DNA of 64,000 nt from Shimwellia blattae DSM 4481 = NBRC 105725 (GTDB lineage: Bacteria > Pseudomonadota > Gammaproteobacteria > Enterobacterales > Enterobacteriaceae), in NCBI RefSeq assembly GCF_000262305.1, contig NC_017910.1, forward strand, positions 3,782,001-3,846,000. The letters are read 5' to 3'. The position numbers and the translations under genes are program-made. The notes below the pieces were generated by a model, which did not search any database, had not been told where the DNA came from, and was given only the letters and a program-made list of their open reading frames with translations. Numbering within the stretch: position 1 is the stretch's first letter; every line of letters starts with the position of its first letter. Below are positions 16,755 to 26,557 of this stretch, in pieces.

Positions 16755-18098
16755 TTACCACCAGATTTCCATCTGGGCGCCGAAGGTCCACTCGTCGTCG
16801 TTACCGCGACTGGAGCTCAGGAAGCCGTTACCGGACTTATCGCGGATGGCGACATTCGTCACGTCACCGCTGGCGTTTTTGGCATAGCCCCAGTCTTCAT
16901 TCCACTTGGCGTAGGTGGCGAACACGCGGATCGCCGGGCGGGACCAGATGCTGTCGCCCGCCTGCCACTGCTGGGCAAGGGTGATTTTGTACTGGCTGTT
17001 GTTATCTTTGGTTTGCTGGGATTTGACATTGTCATAGCCCACTTCCAGCAGGGTGCTCATGATAGGGGTCCATTTGAACATCGGGCGCACACCCACCGTC
17101 CACCATTCGGTGCCCTGGCCGCTGTCCAGACTGGTGTTCTGGTACATCGCCACATACATCATGTCCCAGCGCTCTGCCAGGCTAACGGCACCGTGGTCCA
17201 GCACGCGGAACATATAGCCGTCGTTATTAATATTCTGGCGGGAATTCGGCAAGTCGCTGTTGTCTGCGAAATATGCCCCCTGAGACAGCCCTTTACCGTG
17301 GGTGGTCATGGCGTCCGTGGCGTACTGCAGCACAAACTTGTTGTAGCCCTTGAGCATGCTCTGGGTGTGCTCTGCGGTGAACATCCAGCCATTTTTTGAG
17401 GCATTGTCCGCCAGGTGGTAGCCGTCGGTATAGTTGGCGCGGCCGTAGTCGACACCCAGCTCCAGCACCCCGTCCGGGTTGGTTTCGATACCGGCTAAGC
17501 GCATATCAAAGGTGTCGTTGGCCGTTCTTTTGGTGGTGTCGTAGGTGTAATCATTACGAAACGAGGTCGAACCGCCGGACTCAGAAGAGCGGGTGGCCGC
17601 CAGGGAGAGCTTACCAAAGCCCAGATCGATATTTTCAATACCGGCACCAGGACCAGAAATATCCCAGTAGTAGAAGTCGATCATGTGGACGTCATGGCGC
17701 TGATAAAAGCGCTTACCGGCCCAGATGGTGGAGCCCGGCAGCCATTCAATCAGGTTTTTACCCTGGACGTTCGCTTCGCGGAAGGCCGGGGATTTATCTT
17801 CCCAGTCATTCTGCTGATCCACGGAGTAAGCCACGTTAGTGTCGAAATAGAAGCTCTTATCGCCCTCTTTCCACACTTCCTGGCCCAGTTTTAATTCAGC
17901 GTAGGTTTCACATTCGTTGCCAAGACGGTATTTACTTTGGGCACCGGTGGCCTGGAAGCACTGCTGCTCACCGCCACTGCCAGTCCAGCCGATACCGGAA
18001 CGGGCATACCCATGAAAATCCACGGCCATAGCCTGGGCGGACATAATGCCCGCCGCAACGGCGACTGCCACCGGAAGTTTGCGCAGAGTAATCATCAT
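16755..18098 (-). CDS. lamB: Maltoporin
   Basis: 447 residues, one more than E. coli LamB. An outer-membrane 18-stranded trimeric porin that conducts maltose and maltodextrins and serves as receptor for phage lambda in E. coli. The signal peptide is residues 1-25 (MMITLRKLP...SAQAMA), and the mature protein starts VDFHGYARSGIGWTGSGG. The paired cysteines (QQCFQ, NECETY), the loop 3 region (DVHMIDFYYWDISGPG) and the terminal strand with final tryptophans (QMEIWW) are present. Several exposed loops differ from E. coli (for example around 228-245 and the segment before DEWTFGAQ), so phage sensitivity may differ. It lies 41 bases after malK. Confidence 0.98.
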   Translation of the reverse strand: MMITLRKLPVAVAVAAGIMSAQAMAVDFHGYARSGIGWTGSGGEQQCFQATGAQSKYRLGNECETYAELKLGQEVWKEGDKSFYFDTNVAYSVDQQNDWEDKSPAFREANVQGKNLIEWLPGSTIWAGKRFYQRHDVHMIDFYYWDISGPGAGIENIDLGFGKLSLAATRSSESGGSTSFRNDYTYDTTKRTANDTFDMRLAGIETNPDGVLELGVDYGRANYTDGYHLADNASKNGWMFTAEHTQSMLKGYNKFVLQYATDAMTTHGKGLSQGAYFADNSDLPNSRQNINNDGYMFRVLDHGAVSLAERWDMMYVAMYQNTSLDSGQGTEWWTVGVRPMFKWTPIMSTLLEVGYDNVKSQQTKDNNSQYKITLAQQWQAGDSIWSRPAIRVFATYAKWNEDWGYAKNASGDVTNVAIRDKSGNGFLSSSRGNDDEWTFGAQMEIWW

Positions 18099-18139
18099 TC
18101 TATCTCCTGAAATGATTAGTTTTTTTTGTTATCTGACTG

Positions 18140-19249
<1,110 letters not shown>

Positions 19250-19686
19250 CGCACTCTCCCTTACATCACAACAGCCACCTGACACAGGTGAAACCAGATG
19301 TTGGGCACTATGCGGCATGGTCGCTAATCAGAAATCCTCCACCCTTTGCTTTTTTATGGGGGAGGAGGCGGGAGGATGAGACAGACGGTTTTCGCCGCTC
19401 AGTTGGCTGTCTGTGGCGATTTTCGTGATCCCGGAGTCAAAAACCCCCCGTTTTTTTTGTGCGCTGACGCACATATTCGCCAGTGTTGTTACCGGGATCA
19501 CATCCCTGTCTGCCGGGGCGTAGGGGGAAGGAGGATGAGAAGTGCTTGCCAGATAAGCAGACTGCCTTATGTAACGCCATTCACCTCTGTATTCACCTCT
19601 CTTCTTCAGGCTCAGGGGGCAGCGTGGGTAACACCTGCCGCGCCAGAAGATGAAAGTTATATAACGACCAAAAGGATGGACTGAAT
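19250..19686. promoter_or_regulatory. malK-malE divergent control region (MalT and CRP sites)
   Basis: This 437-base gap carries several MalT hexamers of the GGAKGA type: GGAGGA at 19361 and GGATGA at 19374, GGAGGA at 19530 overlapping GGATGA at 19533 (all plus strand), and a reversed copy TCCTCC at 19335. Two CRP-like sites lie between the clusters. TGTGCGCTGACGCACA (19458-19473) has intact TGTG/CACA arms, and TGTTACCGGGATCACA (19487-19502) has one mismatch to TGTGA-N6-TCACA. The arrangement, MalT boxes at both ends and CRP sites between, is that of the E. coli malEp-malKp nucleoprotein structure. Spacing was judged by eye. Confidence 0.75.
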
Positions 19687-20877
19687 ATGCATATCAAAAC
19701 CGGCGCACGGGTTCTTGCGTTATCCGCACTGACCACCATGATGCTGTGCTCATCAGCGCTTGCCAAAATCGAAGAGGGCAAGCTGGTCATCTGGATCAAC
19801 GGCGACAAAGGCTATAACGGCCTGGCTGAGGTTGGTAAACGATTCGAAAAAGATACCGGTATCCAGGTCTCTGTTGAGCACCCGGACAAGCTGGAAGAGA
19901 AATTCCCGCAGGTTGCCGCCACCGGTGACGGCCCGGATATTATTTTCTGGGCCCACGACCGTTTCGGTGGTTATGCGCAGTCCGGCCTGCTGGCCGAAAT
20001 CACCCCGGATAAAACCTTCCAGGACAAACTGTACCCGTTCACCTGGGACGCAGTGCGCTACAACGGCAAGCTGATTGCCTACCCGATAGCGGTGGAGGCC
20101 CTGTCCCTGATTTATAACAAAGACCTGGTGGCTAACCCGCCCAAAACCTGGGAAGAGATCCCGGCACTGGATAAGACGCTGAAAGCCAAAGGCAAGAGCG
20201 CTCTGATGTTTAACCTCCAGGAGCCGTACTTCACCTGGCCGCTTATCGCCGCAGACGGCGGCTACGCCTTTAAGATGGCCAACGGGAAATATGACGTTAA
20301 AGATGTCGGCGTGAACAGCCCGGGGGCTCAGGCCGGTCTCACCTTCCTGGTGGACCTGATTAAAAACAAACACATGAATGCCGATACGGACTACTCCATC
20401 GCGGAAGCGGCCTTTAACAAAGGCCAGACCGCCATGACCATTAATGGCCCCTGGGCCTGGGCCAATATCGACAAGAGCAAAGTTAACTATGGCGTCGCCC
20501 TGCTGCCCACCTTTAAAGGCCAGGCTTCCAAACCCTTTACCGGGGTGCTGAGCGCCGGGATTAACGCCGCCAGCCCGAACAAAGAGCTGGCTAAAGAGTT
20601 CCTTGAAAACTACCTGATGACCAACGAAGGCCTGGCCGATGTCAACAAAGACAAGCCGCTGGGTGCGGTGGCGCTGAAGTCTTACCAGACCGAGCTGGAA
20701 AAAGATCCGCGCATTGCCGCCACCATGGCCAACGCTCAGAAAGGTGAAATTATGCCGAACATCCCGCAGATGTCTGCCTTCTGGTATGCGGTGCGCACGG
20801 CGGTGATCAACACCATCACGGGCCGCCAGAGTGTCGATGCGGCACTGAAAGATGCCCATGACCGTATCGTGAAGTAA
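19687..20877 (+). CDS. malE: Maltose/maltodextrin-binding periplasmic protein
   Basis: 396 residues, identical in length to E. coli MalE. The signal peptide (MHIKTGARVLALSALTT...SALA) is cleaved before KIEEGKLVIWINGDKGYNG, the mature start typical of the family. The protein binds maltose and maltodextrins in the periplasm and delivers them to MalFGK2; it also docks with the Tar chemoreceptor in E. coli. The solute-binding fold is intact, with sugar-stacking aromatic residues seen in the motifs NLQEPYFTWPLIAADGGYAF, INGPWAW and SAFWYAVRTAVIN. It begins the malE-malF-malG operon. Confidence 0.99.
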   Translation: MHIKTGARVLALSALTTMMLCSSALAKIEEGKLVIWINGDKGYNGLAEVGKRFEKDTGIQVSVEHPDKLEEKFPQVAATGDGPDIIFWAHDRFGGYAQSGLLAEITPDKTFQDKLYPFTWDAVRYNGKLIAYPIAVEALSLIYNKDLVANPPKTWEEIPALDKTLKAKGKSALMFNLQEPYFTWPLIAADGGYAFKMANGKYDVKDVGVNSPGAQAGLTFLVDLIKNKHMNADTDYSIAEAAFNKGQTAMTINGPWAWANIDKSKVNYGVALLPTFKGQASKPFTGVLSAGINAASPNKELAKEFLENYLMTNEGLADVNKDKPLGAVALKSYQTELEKDPRIAATMANAQKGEIMPNIPQMSAFWYAVRTAVINTITGRQSVDAALKDAHDRIVK

Positions 20878-20884
20878 TACCCCG

Positions 20885-20907
20885 CGCGGCAGGCCCGCCC
20901 TGCCGCG
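20885..20907 (+). other. Stem-loop between malE and malF
   Basis: CGCGGCAGG (20885-20893) pairs with CCTGCCGCG (20899-20907). There is no T tract, so it probably acts as a 3' stabiliser of the malE message rather than a terminator. In E. coli a REP element at this site gives malE its excess expression over malF. Confidence 0.65.
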
Positions 20908-20942
20908 TCACTCTTTGTTCCGTTGTCGTAGAGGGATACCCC

Positions 20943-22487
20943 ATGGATGTGACGAGAAAAAACCACTGGTGGAACAGTGAAGCAATAAAGTGGTCGGTTA
21001 TTGGTTTACTCAGCCTGCTGGTTGGCTACCTGATTGTTTTAATGTACGCCCGGGGGGAGTACCTGTTCGCCATTATGACGCTTATCCTCAGCGCTGCGGG
21101 CCTGTATATTTTCGCCAACCGTAAAGCCTACGCCTGGCGCTATGTCTACCCGGGAATGGCCGGTATGGGGCTGTTTGTCCTGTTCCCGCTTATCTGCACG
21201 ATTGCCATCGCCTTTACCAACTACAGCAGCACCAACCAGCTGACCTTCGAACGCGCCCGGGACGTCTTAATGAGCCGCCAGTACCAGGCGGGGGCCACTT
21301 ATCCGTTCGCCCTCTATGCCGACGGTGATAAATGGCAGCTGGCGCTGACCGACACTGCCAGCGGTAAATATTATGTGTCTGAATCTTTTACCCCCGGGGG
21401 CGAGCAGCATCTGGCCCTCCGGGAAGCTGCCGGGCTGCCTGACGGCGAAAAAGCCAGCCTGCGGGTGATCACCCAGAACCGCCAGGCCCTGAACCAGCTG
21501 GTGGCCGAGCTGCCCGCTCAGGAGCAGCTGGTAATGAGCTCACTGCGCCAGTTTTCCGCCACCCGGGCGCTGTATCGCCTGGATGCTGACAACACCCTGA
21601 CCAACAACCAGACGCACACCCAATACCGCCCGAATAGCCATACCGGTTTCTACGAATCCGTAAACGCCGACGGCAGCTGGGCCGGTGAGCAGCTCAGCCC
21701 GGGGTACACGGTGACCATCGGCTGGGATAATTTTGTGCGCGTCTTTACCGATGAAGGCATCCAGAAGCCCTTCTTCGCAATATTTGTCTGGACGGTTGTC
21801 TTCTCGGTACTGACCGTGATCCTCACGGTGGCGGTGGGGATGATCCTCGCCTGTCTGGTCCAGTGGGAGGCCCTGAAAGGCAAAGCCCTGTACCGGGTGC
21901 TGCTGATCCTGCCTTATGCGGTGCCGTCGTTTATTTCGATTCTGATTTTCAAGGGGCTGTTTAACCAGAGCTTTGGTGAAATCAACATGATGCTCAGCGC
22001 CCTGTTTGGCATCAAACCCGCCTGGTTTAGCGACCCGGTCACCGCCCGGACGATGATTATTATCGTCAATACCTGGCTTGGGTATCCGTACATGATGATC
22101 CTGTGCATGGGGTTGTTAAAGGCGATTCCGGACGACCTGTACGAAGCCTCGGCCATGGACGGTGCCGGCCCGCTGCAGAACTTCTTTAAAATCACCCTGC
22201 CGCTGCTGATTAAGCCGCTGACCCCGCTGATGATCGCCAGTTTCGCGTTTAACTTTAACAACTTTGTGCTGATTCAGCTGTTAACCAACGGCGGCCCGGA
22301 CCGGCTGGGCACCACCACCCCGGCCGGGTATACCGACCTGCTGGTGAGCTACACCTACCGTATCGCTTTTGAAGGCGGCGGCGGTCAGGACTTCGGTCTG
22401 GCGGCGGCTATCGCCACCCTGATTTTCCTGCTGGTGGGGGCTCTGGCTATCGTCAACCTGAAAGCCACCCGCATGAAATTTGATTAA
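20943..22487 (+). CDS. malF: Maltose ABC transporter permease MalF
   Basis: 514 residues, the E. coli length. An inner-membrane subunit with eight transmembrane segments. Three N-terminal helices are followed by the large periplasmic P2 loop (about residues 93-275), which is the most diverged part here. The core permease helices carry the EAA loop EASAMDGAGPLQNFFKITLP that docks onto MalK. It forms the translocation pathway with MalG and contains the substrate site. It follows malE by 65 bases that contain a hairpin, and precedes malG by 31 bases. Confidence 0.98.
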   Translation: MDVTRKNHWWNSEAIKWSVIGLLSLLVGYLIVLMYARGEYLFAIMTLILSAAGLYIFANRKAYAWRYVYPGMAGMGLFVLFPLICTIAIAFTNYSSTNQLTFERARDVLMSRQYQAGATYPFALYADGDKWQLALTDTASGKYYVSESFTPGGEQHLALREAAGLPDGEKASLRVITQNRQALNQLVAELPAQEQLVMSSLRQFSATRALYRLDADNTLTNNQTHTQYRPNSHTGFYESVNADGSWAGEQLSPGYTVTIGWDNFVRVFTDEGIQKPFFAIFVWTVVFSVLTVILTVAVGMILACLVQWEALKGKALYRVLLILPYAVPSFISILIFKGLFNQSFGEINMMLSALFGIKPAWFSDPVTARTMIIIVNTWLGYPYMMILCMGLLKAIPDDLYEASAMDGAGPLQNFFKITLPLLIKPLTPLMIASFAFNFNNFVLIQLLTNGGPDRLGTTTPAGYTDLLVSYTYRIAFEGGGGQDFGLAAAIATLIFLLVGALAIVNLKATRMKFD

Positions 22488-22518
22488 GCCCGCGACCATA
22501 CAAAGGAGTTTGCAGATT

Positions 22519-23409
22519 ATGGCTATGGTTCAACCCAAATCACAGAAAATGCGCCTGTTTATCACGCATCTGTTATTGCTGTTGTTTATCGCGGCAATTA
22601 TGTTCCCGCTGCTGATGGTGGTGACCATCTCGCTGCGCCCGGGAAACTTCGCCACCGGCAGCATTATTCCTGATCAGATCTCCTGGGAGCACTGGCGCCT
22701 GGCGCTGGGCTTCAGTGTGGAGCATGCCGATGGCCGGGTCACCCCGCCCCCCTTCCCGGTGCTGCTGTGGCTGTGGAACTCGGTGAAAATCGCCGGGATC
22801 ACCGCCATCGGGATTGTGGCGCTCTCTACCACCTGCGCTTACGCCTTCGCCCGGATGCGCTTTCCGGGTAAGGCCACCTTGCTCAGGGGGATGCTGATTT
22901 TCCAGATGTTCCCGGCGGTGCTCTCGCTGGTGGCCCTGTACGCGTTGTTTGACCGCCTTGGTCAGTACCTTCCGTTTATCGGCCTGAATACCCACGGCGG
23001 GGTGATTTTTGCCTACCTCGGGGGGATTGCGCTGCACGTGTGGACCATCAAAGGCTATTTTGAAACGATCGACAGCTCCCTGGAAGAGGCCGCCTCGCTG
23101 GACGGTGCCACCCCGTGGCAGGCGTTCCGCCTGGTACTGCTGCCGCTGTCGGTGCCTATTCTGGCGGTGGTGTTTATCCTGTCGTTTATTGCCGCCATTA
23201 CCGAGGTGCCGGTGGCCTCTCTGCTGCTGCGCGATGTCAACAGCTACACCCTGGCGGTGGGCATGCAGCAGTATCTCAACCCGCAAAACTACCTGTGGGG
23301 CGATTTTGCCGCCGCCGCCGTGCTTTCGGCCATTCCGATCACCGCCGTATTCCTGCTGGCCCAGCGCTGGCTGGTGGGCGGCCTGACGGCGGGGGGCGTA
23401 AAAGGATAA
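22519..23409 (+). CDS. malG: Maltose ABC transporter permease MalG
   Basis: The ATG at 22519 follows AAAGGAG and gives 296 residues, the E. coli MalG length; the frame is open upstream into the end of malF but that part is not conserved. Six transmembrane helices, a periplasmic loop between helices 1 and 2, and the EAA motif EEAASLDGATPWQAFRLVLLP for contact with MalK are present. The C-terminal tail GGLTAGGVKG enters the MalK dimer in the E. coli structure. Last gene of malEFG, closed by a terminator at 23468-23490. Confidence 0.98.
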   Translation: MAMVQPKSQKMRLFITHLLLLLFIAAIMFPLLMVVTISLRPGNFATGSIIPDQISWEHWRLALGFSVEHADGRVTPPPFPVLLWLWNSVKIAGITAIGIVALSTTCAYAFARMRFPGKATLLRGMLIFQMFPAVLSLVALYALFDRLGQYLPFIGLNTHGGVIFAYLGGIALHVWTIKGYFETIDSSLEEAASLDGATPWQAFRLVLLPLSVPILAVVFILSFIAAITEVPVASLLLRDVNSYTLAVGMQQYLNPQNYLWGDFAAAAVLSAIPITAVFLLAQRWLVGGLTAGGVKG

Positions 23410-23467
23410 CTGGCTGCCACTGCTTGTTATAACCCAACGATTGGCTCTTACCCGTTAAGAGCATTTG

Positions 23468-23490
23468 GCGGCCTCCGGGCCGCTTTTTTT
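23468..23490 (+). terminator. Intrinsic terminator after malG
   Basis: GCGGCC (23468-23473), loop TCCG, GGCCGC (23478-23483), then seven T. Confidence 0.9.
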
Positions 23491-23771
23491 GGTTCATCGC
23501 GGGTTAGCGTGATATTGCCCAAACGGTGATTTGTGAGAATAGCGATTCGCAGGCGCTTCAGGCATTGTGCCGGGATCTGGTCTATGTACGTTTAGTGAAA
23601 AGGTTCCGCTCCCCGACCTCCGGTATTTCTTTTACGCGGGACTGGAAAACCCCTGCGGTAAAACAAAACAGTTTCAGCGGCTGAAATGCCGCTGAATGTC
23701 AGTTAATGGCCGCGAGGGTGTTAAATCCCCGCATAAAGGCAATCGGCGAAAACGCAGGTGCGGCTCAAGGA

Positions 23772-23891
23772 CTGGCTGCCAGGATGGCAGCCAGAAGGAA
23801 GGTTGAGGCATGGATGCCGCATAACATTGTCAGGAACAATGTTAAACAGCGCTTGCGCTGGCCCCGGAGGGGTGAGCCTCATGGATGAGGC
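23772..23891 (+). ncRNA. Array of hairpins with GGA loops (candidate CsrA-binding RNA)
   Basis: Six consecutive plus-strand hairpins fill this stretch. CTGGCTGCC/GGCAGCCAG with loop AGGAT (23772-23794); GGCA/TGCC with loop TGGA (23807-23818); AACATTGT/ACAATGTT with loop CAGGA (23823-23843); CAGCGC/GCGCTG (23847-23860); CCCC/GGGG with loop GGA (23862-23872); GCCTCA/TGAGGC with loop TGGA (23876-23891). Five of six expose GGA in the loop, and another GGAAGG lies unpaired between the first two. This is how CsrB/CsrC-type RNAs present sites to CsrA. No clear promoter or T-tract terminator was found, so transcription is inference. Confidence 0.4.
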
Positions 23892-23974
23892 GAATAATCC
23901 TGACTGGTCCGCCAGAGCAAGCCGGAGTTGCAGCGAACCGCGCAGCGGCGATTGACCGCGGGCCGGCGAGGTCT

Positions 23975-24002
23975 CCAGGAGGGGGCCGGCCCCCCCTCCT
24001 GG
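23975..24002. other. Very GC-rich hairpin inside the inverted-repeat element
   Basis: CCAGGAG (23975-23981) pairs with CTCCTGG (23996-24002), and the G run and C run between them extend the helix around a CCGG centre. No T tract follows on either strand. Confidence 0.6.
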
Positions 24003-24179
24003 AACGCGACCAGGTTCCGCACACAACATATGAGTGCCCATCGTCGGGGAGCGGAACCCGTTCACCGGGCGTTCATATGTCCGAATCTGAAGCGGGCGAG
24101 AATCGCTATTCTCACAAATCACCTTTTGGGAAAAGGCTTCAGCCGCCACGCTTAAATGCAATGAACTTTTTTATCGTGA

Positions 24180-24593
24180 TTATTCCCGCTTCAGGCGCTT
24201 GCTGTTACAGATCCACAGCGTGATAACCAGCAGCAGAATCGCCCCGGAATAGATAAGCACATCCAGCGGGGCGCTGTGGTCGATGATAATCAGCCGCACA
24301 ATGGCGGTAATGCCGATATAGACAAAATAGCGCAGCGGAAAGTGAAAACCGGACTGGAAATACTTCACAATCAGGGCGATAAATTCGAAGTAGAGGAAAT
24401 AGATAACCAGCCCTTCCACCAGCTGGTACTTACTGGCCTGCTCACCGGGCGTAAACAGCACATCCGCCAGGTGTAGCGTCTCTTTGCCGAGGAAAATCAC
24501 CAGAATCAGCGCCAGCGCTGCCAGGCCGATATTCAGTACAGACTGCAAAATGGTAGAGACCAGCTCCACCCTCGGGCGGGATATCGACGTCAT
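24180..24593 (-). CDS. psiE: Phosphate-starvation-inducible membrane protein PsiE
   Basis: The ATG at 24593, after GAGGTG, gives 137 residues (E. coli PsiE 136) starting MTSISRPRVELVSTILQ. Four hydrophobic helices make it an inner-membrane protein; conserved segments are VYFLYFEFIALIVKYFQSGFHFPLRYFVYIGITAI and the basic tail CNSKRLKRE. In E. coli it is induced by phosphate starvation and repressed by cAMP-CRP; its role is unknown. xylE, its K-12 neighbour, is absent, and the inverted-repeat element ends 50 bases downstream of its stop. Confidence 0.93.
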   Translation of the reverse strand: MTSISRPRVELVSTILQSVLNIGLAALALILVIFLGKETLHLADVLFTPGEQASKYQLVEGLVIYFLYFEFIALIVKYFQSGFHFPLRYFVYIGITAIVRLIIIDHSAPLDVLIYSGAILLLVITLWICNSKRLKRE

Positions 24594-24676
24594 ACAGCAC
24601 CTCATGCTCAGGGGGTGAGCCTTCTGTATACGTCAAAAATGTGATCCATATCTACATTTTTTACACAAACAACAAA

Positions 24677-24701
24677 CAGCGCCACCCAACGGGCAGCGCT
24701 G
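24677..24701 (-). terminator. Intrinsic terminator after pgi
   Basis: On the minus strand CAGCGC and GCGCTG (complements of 24696-24701 and 24677-24682) enclose an inner GCCC/GGGT pair, followed by TTTGTTGTTTG. It lies 11 bases past the pgi stop. Confidence 0.75.
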
Positions 24702-24712
24702 AAATAGCCTAA

Positions 24713-26362
24713 TCAGGCACGCCAGGATTTATAGCGGTTGATAAGCCCGTTGGTTGAACTGTCGTGGCTGGCGATGGTTTTATCGTCCTGCAATTCAGGC
24801 AGGATGCGGTTTGCCAGCTGTTTACCCAGCTCAACCCCCCACTGGTCGAAGGTGAAGATATTCAGAATCGCCCCCTGGGTGAAGATTTTATGCTCATAGA
24901 GCGCAATCAGCGCCCCGAGGCTGAACGGGGTTATCTCACGCAGCAGAATGGAGTTGGTCGGGCGGTTGCCTTCAAAGACCTTAAACGGCACCACGTTACC
25001 CAGCTGGGCCGGATCTTTACCCTGATCGCGAAACTCCTGCTCAACCACGTCCCGGGACTTCCCGAAGGCCAGTGCTTCGGTCTGGGCAAAGAAGTTAGAC
25101 AGCAGTTTCGGGTGGTGATCGGTAAGCGGGTTGTGGCTGATGGCCGGGGCGATAAAGTCGCACGGCACCAGTTTGGTCCCCTGGTGGATAAGCTGGTAGA
25201 AGGCATGCTGGCCGTTGGTGCCCGGCTCACCCCAGATAACCGGCCCGGTCTGGTAATCCACTTTGTGGCCATTACGGTCAACGTATTTACCGTTAGACTC
25301 CATATTGCCCTGCTGGAAGTAGGCCGCAAAGCGGTGCATATACTGATCGTAGGGCAGAATCGCTTCAGTTTCCGCACCAAAGAAATTGTTGTACCAGATG
25401 CCAATCAGCGCCAGCAGTACCGGCAGGTTTTGCTCAGCCGGGGTGTGGGCGAAATGCTGGTCCATGGCGTGAGCGCCGCTCAGCAGCTGCACGAAGTTGT
25501 CATAACCCACGGAGAGCACAATGGAGAGCCCGATAGCGGACCACAGAGAGTAACGCCCCCCGACCCAGTCCCAGAACTCAAACATATTGGCGGTATCAAT
25601 GCCGAACTCGCTCACCGCTTTGCCGTTGGTGGACAGGGCCGCAAAGTGCTTAGCCACATGTTTTGCATCACCGGCAGAGGCCAGGAACCAGTCACGGGCG
25701 CTGTGAGCGTTGGTCATGGTTTCCTGGGTGGTAAAGGTTTTGGAGGCCACCAGGAACAGGGTGGTTTCCGGGTTAAGGGTTTTCAGGGTTTCAGCAATAT
25801 GCGTACCATCCACGTTAGAGACAAAGTGCATGGTCAGGTGGTTTTTATAAGGGCGCAGCGCTTCGGTTGCCATAAACGGCCCGAGATCAGAGCCGCCAAT
25901 CCCGATATTTACCACGTCGGTAATGGCCTTGCCGGTGTAGCCCTTCCAGCTGCCGCTGATAATCGCCTCAGAGAAGTGTTTCATCTTCTCCAGCACCGCG
26001 TTGACTTCCGGCATCACATCTTTGCCGTCGACCACAATCGGTGTATTGCTACGGTTACGCAATGCCACATGTAACACGGCGCGATCTTCGGTACGGTTGA
26101 TCTTTTCACCGGAGAACATCGACTTAATTGCCCCGCTAAGATCCGTCTCTTTCGCCAGGTCCTGCAGTTTCGCCAGCGTCTCTTCGGTGATACGGTTTTT
26201 GGAGAAGTCGACCAGCATCAGATCGTCGAAGGTGGCGGAGAACTTACTGAAACGATCCGCGTCCTGCGCAAACAGGTCAGCGATTTTTACCTCTTTCATT
26301 TCAGCGTAATGTTTCTGGAGCGCCTGCCATGCGGCAGTCTGGGTTGGGTTGATGTTTTTCAT
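24713..26362 (-). CDS. pgi: Glucose-6-phosphate isomerase
   Basis: The ATG at 26362 gives 549 residues, the E. coli Pgi length, starting MKNINPTQTAAWQALQKHY; the open frame upstream has no similarity. Pgi interconverts glucose-6-phosphate and fructose-6-phosphate in glycolysis and gluconeogenesis. The phosphate-binding segments NIGIGGSDLGP and ASKTFTTQETMTNA, the catalytic histidine region GEPGTNGQHAFYQLIHQG and the C-terminal lysine region SSTNGLINRYKSWR are intact. It is divergent from lysC across 535 bases that hold the pgi promoter and the lysine riboswitch leader. The yjbEFGH genes found next to pgi in E. coli are absent. Confidence 0.98.
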   Translation of the reverse strand: MKNINPTQTAAWQALQKHYAEMKEVKIADLFAQDADRFSKFSATFDDLMLVDFSKNRITEETLAKLQDLAKETDLSGAIKSMFSGEKINRTEDRAVLHVALRNRSNTPIVVDGKDVMPEVNAVLEKMKHFSEAIISGSWKGYTGKAITDVVNIGIGGSDLGPFMATEALRPYKNHLTMHFVSNVDGTHIAETLKTLNPETTLFLVASKTFTTQETMTNAHSARDWFLASAGDAKHVAKHFAALSTNGKAVSEFGIDTANMFEFWDWVGGRYSLWSAIGLSIVLSVGYDNFVQLLSGAHAMDQHFAHTPAEQNLPVLLALIGIWYNNFFGAETEAILPYDQYMHRFAAYFQQGNMESNGKYVDRNGHKVDYQTGPVIWGEPGTNGQHAFYQLIHQGTKLVPCDFIAPAISHNPLTDHHPKLLSNFFAQTEALAFGKSRDVVEQEFRDQGKDPAQLGNVVPFKVFEGNRPTNSILLREITPFSLGALIALYEHKIFTQGAILNIFTFDQWGVELGKQLANRILPELQDDKTIASHDSSTNGLINRYKSWRA

Positions 26363-26502
26363 AGCAATACTCTTGTAAATTGAGAATTGTAACCGGACTC
26401 GATTGTAGCGCCCCTGCTCCCGGTTGTGAGGATTTTTATGCCATTTCCCGGAAATTGCGCCCCGGCGACCGGCCAGTTTAGCGACTGAGCGAAGCGGCGA
26501 TA

Positions 26503-26531
26503 TTGACAACCGTCTCATTCCGAATTATCTC
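26503..26531 (+). promoter_or_regulatory. Sigma70 promoter of lysC
   Basis: TTGACA (26503-26508), 17 bases, TATCTC (26526-26531), placing the start near 26538, just before the riboswitch. A second -10-like TATACA lies near 26543. Confidence 0.65.
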
Positions 26532-26557
26532 TGTACCCCTACTTATACAAATTGTGT

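Larger units (their letters stand above)
23518..24130. repeat. Non-coding element bounded by long inverted repeats
   Basis: The 770 bases between malG and psiE contain a symmetric element. Its ends, 23518-23548 and 24100-24130, are inverted copies over 31 bases with one mismatch; 24 bases (23525-23548 against 24100-24123) are perfect. Further in, CGCTTCAG (23554-23561) pairs with 24087-24094, and the 16-mer GGTTCCGCTCCCCGAC (23602-23617) pairs with 24043-24058. The stretches between them are also recognisably alike, so each arm is about 100 bases. No convincing gene lies inside, and no flanking target duplication is evident. It could be a non-autonomous mobile element, a palindromic repeat family, or a large structured RNA. 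I do not recognise the family. Confidence 0.75.

Noticed and set aside
23721..24161. A 146-codon minus-strand reading frame, and shorter plus-strand frames, inside the inverted-repeat element
   Set aside because: The frames run through strong hairpins and the repeat arms, have no good ribosome site, and give low-complexity Arg/Pro/Gly/Ser-rich products typical of chance reading through GC-rich DNA. They cannot be excluded if homologues prove conserved.
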